Shown: positions 63,036-64,000 of the stretch, piece by piece
Layout of the letters: each line of letters starts with the position of its first letter
How positions within the stretch are numbered: the stretch's first letter is position 1
Assembly (NCBI RefSeq): GCF_009296315.1
Contig: NZ_WHLY01000002.1
Location: forward strand, 4,500,501 to 4,564,500
DNA from: Salmonirosea aquatica
GTDB lineage: Bacteria > Bacteroidota > Bacteroidia > Cytophagales > Spirosomataceae
Reading direction: 5' to 3'
DNA length: 64,000 nucleotides
The notes under the pieces: generated by a model
Databases searched by the model: none
What the model was told of the DNA's origin: nothing
Seen by the model: the letters and a program-made list of their open reading frames with translations, nothing else
Made by a program: the position numbers and the translations under genes

Positions 63036-64000
63036 ATGAAAACACTTGACAGCTACGATTTTTCTGGTAAAAAAGCACTGGTGCGCGTCGATTTCAACGT
63101 ACCCCTCAACGATAAATTCGAGATTACGGACGATACCCGCATCAAGGCGACTGTCCCGACGATCGACAAAATACTGAATAGCGGTGGGGCTTGTATCCTG
63201 ATGTCGCATTTGGGTCGCCCGAAAGATGGGCCTACCGAAAAATATTCGTTGAAGCACCTGGTGAATCCGTTGTCATTGATCTTTGGCCGCCCCGTGAAAT
63301 TCGCGGATGATGCCATCGGTGAGCAAGCTACGCGGATGGCGGCGGATCTGAAACCGGGCGAGATTCTATTGCTGGAAAATCTGCGGTTTTATAAGGAAGA
63401 GGAAAAAGGGGATGAAGCATTTGCTGAAAAATTATCCAAACTGGGCGACGTGTGGGTCATGGATGCCTTCGGCACAGCCCACCGGGCGCATGCTTCTACG
63501 GCCGTGATCGGCAAGTTTTTTAAAGATAAGGTATGTGGCTATGTCATGCAAGCTGAGCTGGACAATGCCCAACGTCTGCTCGAACACCCCGAACGTCCTT
63601 TTACGGCCATCATGGGTGGTGCCAAAATCTCGGATAAGATTCTCATCATCGAGAGACTGCTCGACAAAGTGGACAACCTGATCATCGGTGGCGGCATGTC
63701 CTACACTTTTTCCAAAGCCAAAGGCGGCCATATCGGCAAGTCGCTCCTGGAAGCCGATAAGCAGAACCTGACGCTCGAACTAATCGAGAAAGCCAAAGAG
63801 AAAGGTGTGAATCTGGTGTTACCGGTCGATACCGTCATTGCCGACGATTTTAGCAATGATGCCCAGCGCCAGACCGTGAAGGCGGGGCAGGTACCCGACG
63901 ACTGGCAGGGTCTTGACATTGGCCCCGAAACGATCGAATTGTTTTCTGATATCATTGCCAAATCGAAAACCATCCTGTGGAACGGTCCGATGGGCGTTTT
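63036..64000 (+). CDS. pgk: Phosphoglycerate kinase (3' end beyond the window)
   Basis: Open from the ATG at 63036 to the window edge, about 321 residues of a normal 395 or so. Substrate-binding [10 protein letters not shown] (about 17-26) and SHLGRPK are present, as are the hinge [18 protein letters not shown] and the [10 protein letters not shown] segment. It transfers phosphate between 1,3-bisphosphoglycerate and ADP in glycolysis. The stop lies outside the window. Confidence 0.95.
   Translation, partial: MKTLDSYDFSGKKALVRVDFNVPLNDKFEITDDTRIKATVPTIDKILNSGGACILMSHLGRPKDGPTEKYSLKHLVNPLSLIFGRPVKFADDAIGEQATRMAADLKPGEILLLENLRFYKEEEKGDEAFAEKLSKLGDVWVMDAFGTAHRAHASTAVIGKFFKDKVCGYVMQAELDNAQRLLEHPERPFTAIMGGAKISDKILIIERLLDKVDNLIIGGGMSYTFSKAKGGHIGKSLLEADKQNLTLELIEKAKEKGVNLVLPVDTVIADDFSNDAQRQTVKAGQVPDDWQGLDIGPETIELFSDIIAKSKTILWNGPMGV

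Larger units (their letters stand above)
1..64000. repeat. Highly iterated palindrome GGTACC
   Basis: The six-base palindrome GGTACC recurs throughout the window. Reading by eye I found about 125 copies, where chance at roughly 50% GC predicts about 16. Copies lie in genes on both strands, in all three codon phases (Gly-Thr, xVal-Pro, xTyr-x) and between genes (for example 9220, 13648, 48209, 49507, 52187). It is almost absent from about 2.5-7.2 kb, 19.4-21.7 kb, 35.6-38.6 kb, 52.6-55.1 kb and 57.8-60.6 kb. The count is manual and approximate. The behaviour resembles the HIP1 palindrome of cyanobacteria; the cause here is unknown. Confidence 0.85.

Noticed and set aside
1-64000. GGTACC as the target of a KpnI-like restriction system
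   Set aside because: Restriction normally leads to avoidance, not an eight-fold excess, and no restriction or methylase gene is in the window. A methylated-site role elsewhere cannot be excluded.

Overview
The window looks like chromosomal DNA of a free-living Bacteroidota, most likely a Cytophagales member (Spirosomataceae/Dyadobacter-like). The evidence is a sigma/FecR/STN regulatory trio, secreted enzymes with Cytophagales-type C-terminal modules, DUF4386, DUF2807, BatA, CotH and NamZ families, promoter-like TAnnTTTG elements, and no clear Shine-Dalgarno use. No rRNA, tRNA, CRISPR array, integrase or intact insertion sequence was seen. Assignment to a genus is inference.

Layout. 0-2.9 kb: VOC and NTF2-like proteins, a CPA1 Na+/H+ antiporter, and a VapB-like antitoxin whose VapC partner is truncated. 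3.2-6.9 kb: an AT-rich accessory block with a DUF4386 protein, an M64 peptidase and two lipoproteins, one frameshifted. 6.9-19.7 kb: a frameshifted S9 dipeptidyl peptidase, PncC/CinA, BatA, S1/P1 nuclease, a flavin monooxygenase, an APC permease, FtsX, then NamZ and NagB, which fit amino-sugar salvage. 19.8-28 kb: VapBC, small enzymes, a porin, an EVE protein, NAD synthetase and a sialidase-like protein. 28-38 kb: CotH kinase, the ECF sigma/FecR/STN system, a DUF2807 protein, a frameshifted VanX-like dipeptidase, and a NarL-type regulator convergent with its TPR histidine kinase. 38-45 kb: a PspC/LiaF-like envelope-stress cluster, a degenerate TrpF next to MetG, and a membrane protein/HTH pair. 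45-57 kb: HigBA, GH43, Uma2, lipoproteins, a dicarboxylate symporter, an epimerase, a TPR protein, a GT9 and an M16 peptidase. 57.3-60.5 kb: an accessory island with a second HigBA between two copies of the M16 gene tail, then a two-gene module. 60.6-64 kb: cytochrome c, a frameshifted FAN1-like nuclease, and the start of pgk.

Three things stand out. (1) The two-gene module at 58.3-60.5 kb pairs a small helical protein with a TPR protein. They share a 20-residue motif, at the C-terminus of the first and the N-terminus of the second; this is the architecture of amyloid-motif cell-death signalling and is my candidate for an undescribed system. (2) The palindrome GGTACC occurs about 125 times by eye (about 16 expected), in every reading phase and in intergenic DNA, but is nearly absent from AT-rich accessory blocks. 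(3) Five genes are broken by what looks like the same event, loss of one base from a short G/C run. This suggests either systematic base-calling error or a shared mutational bias.
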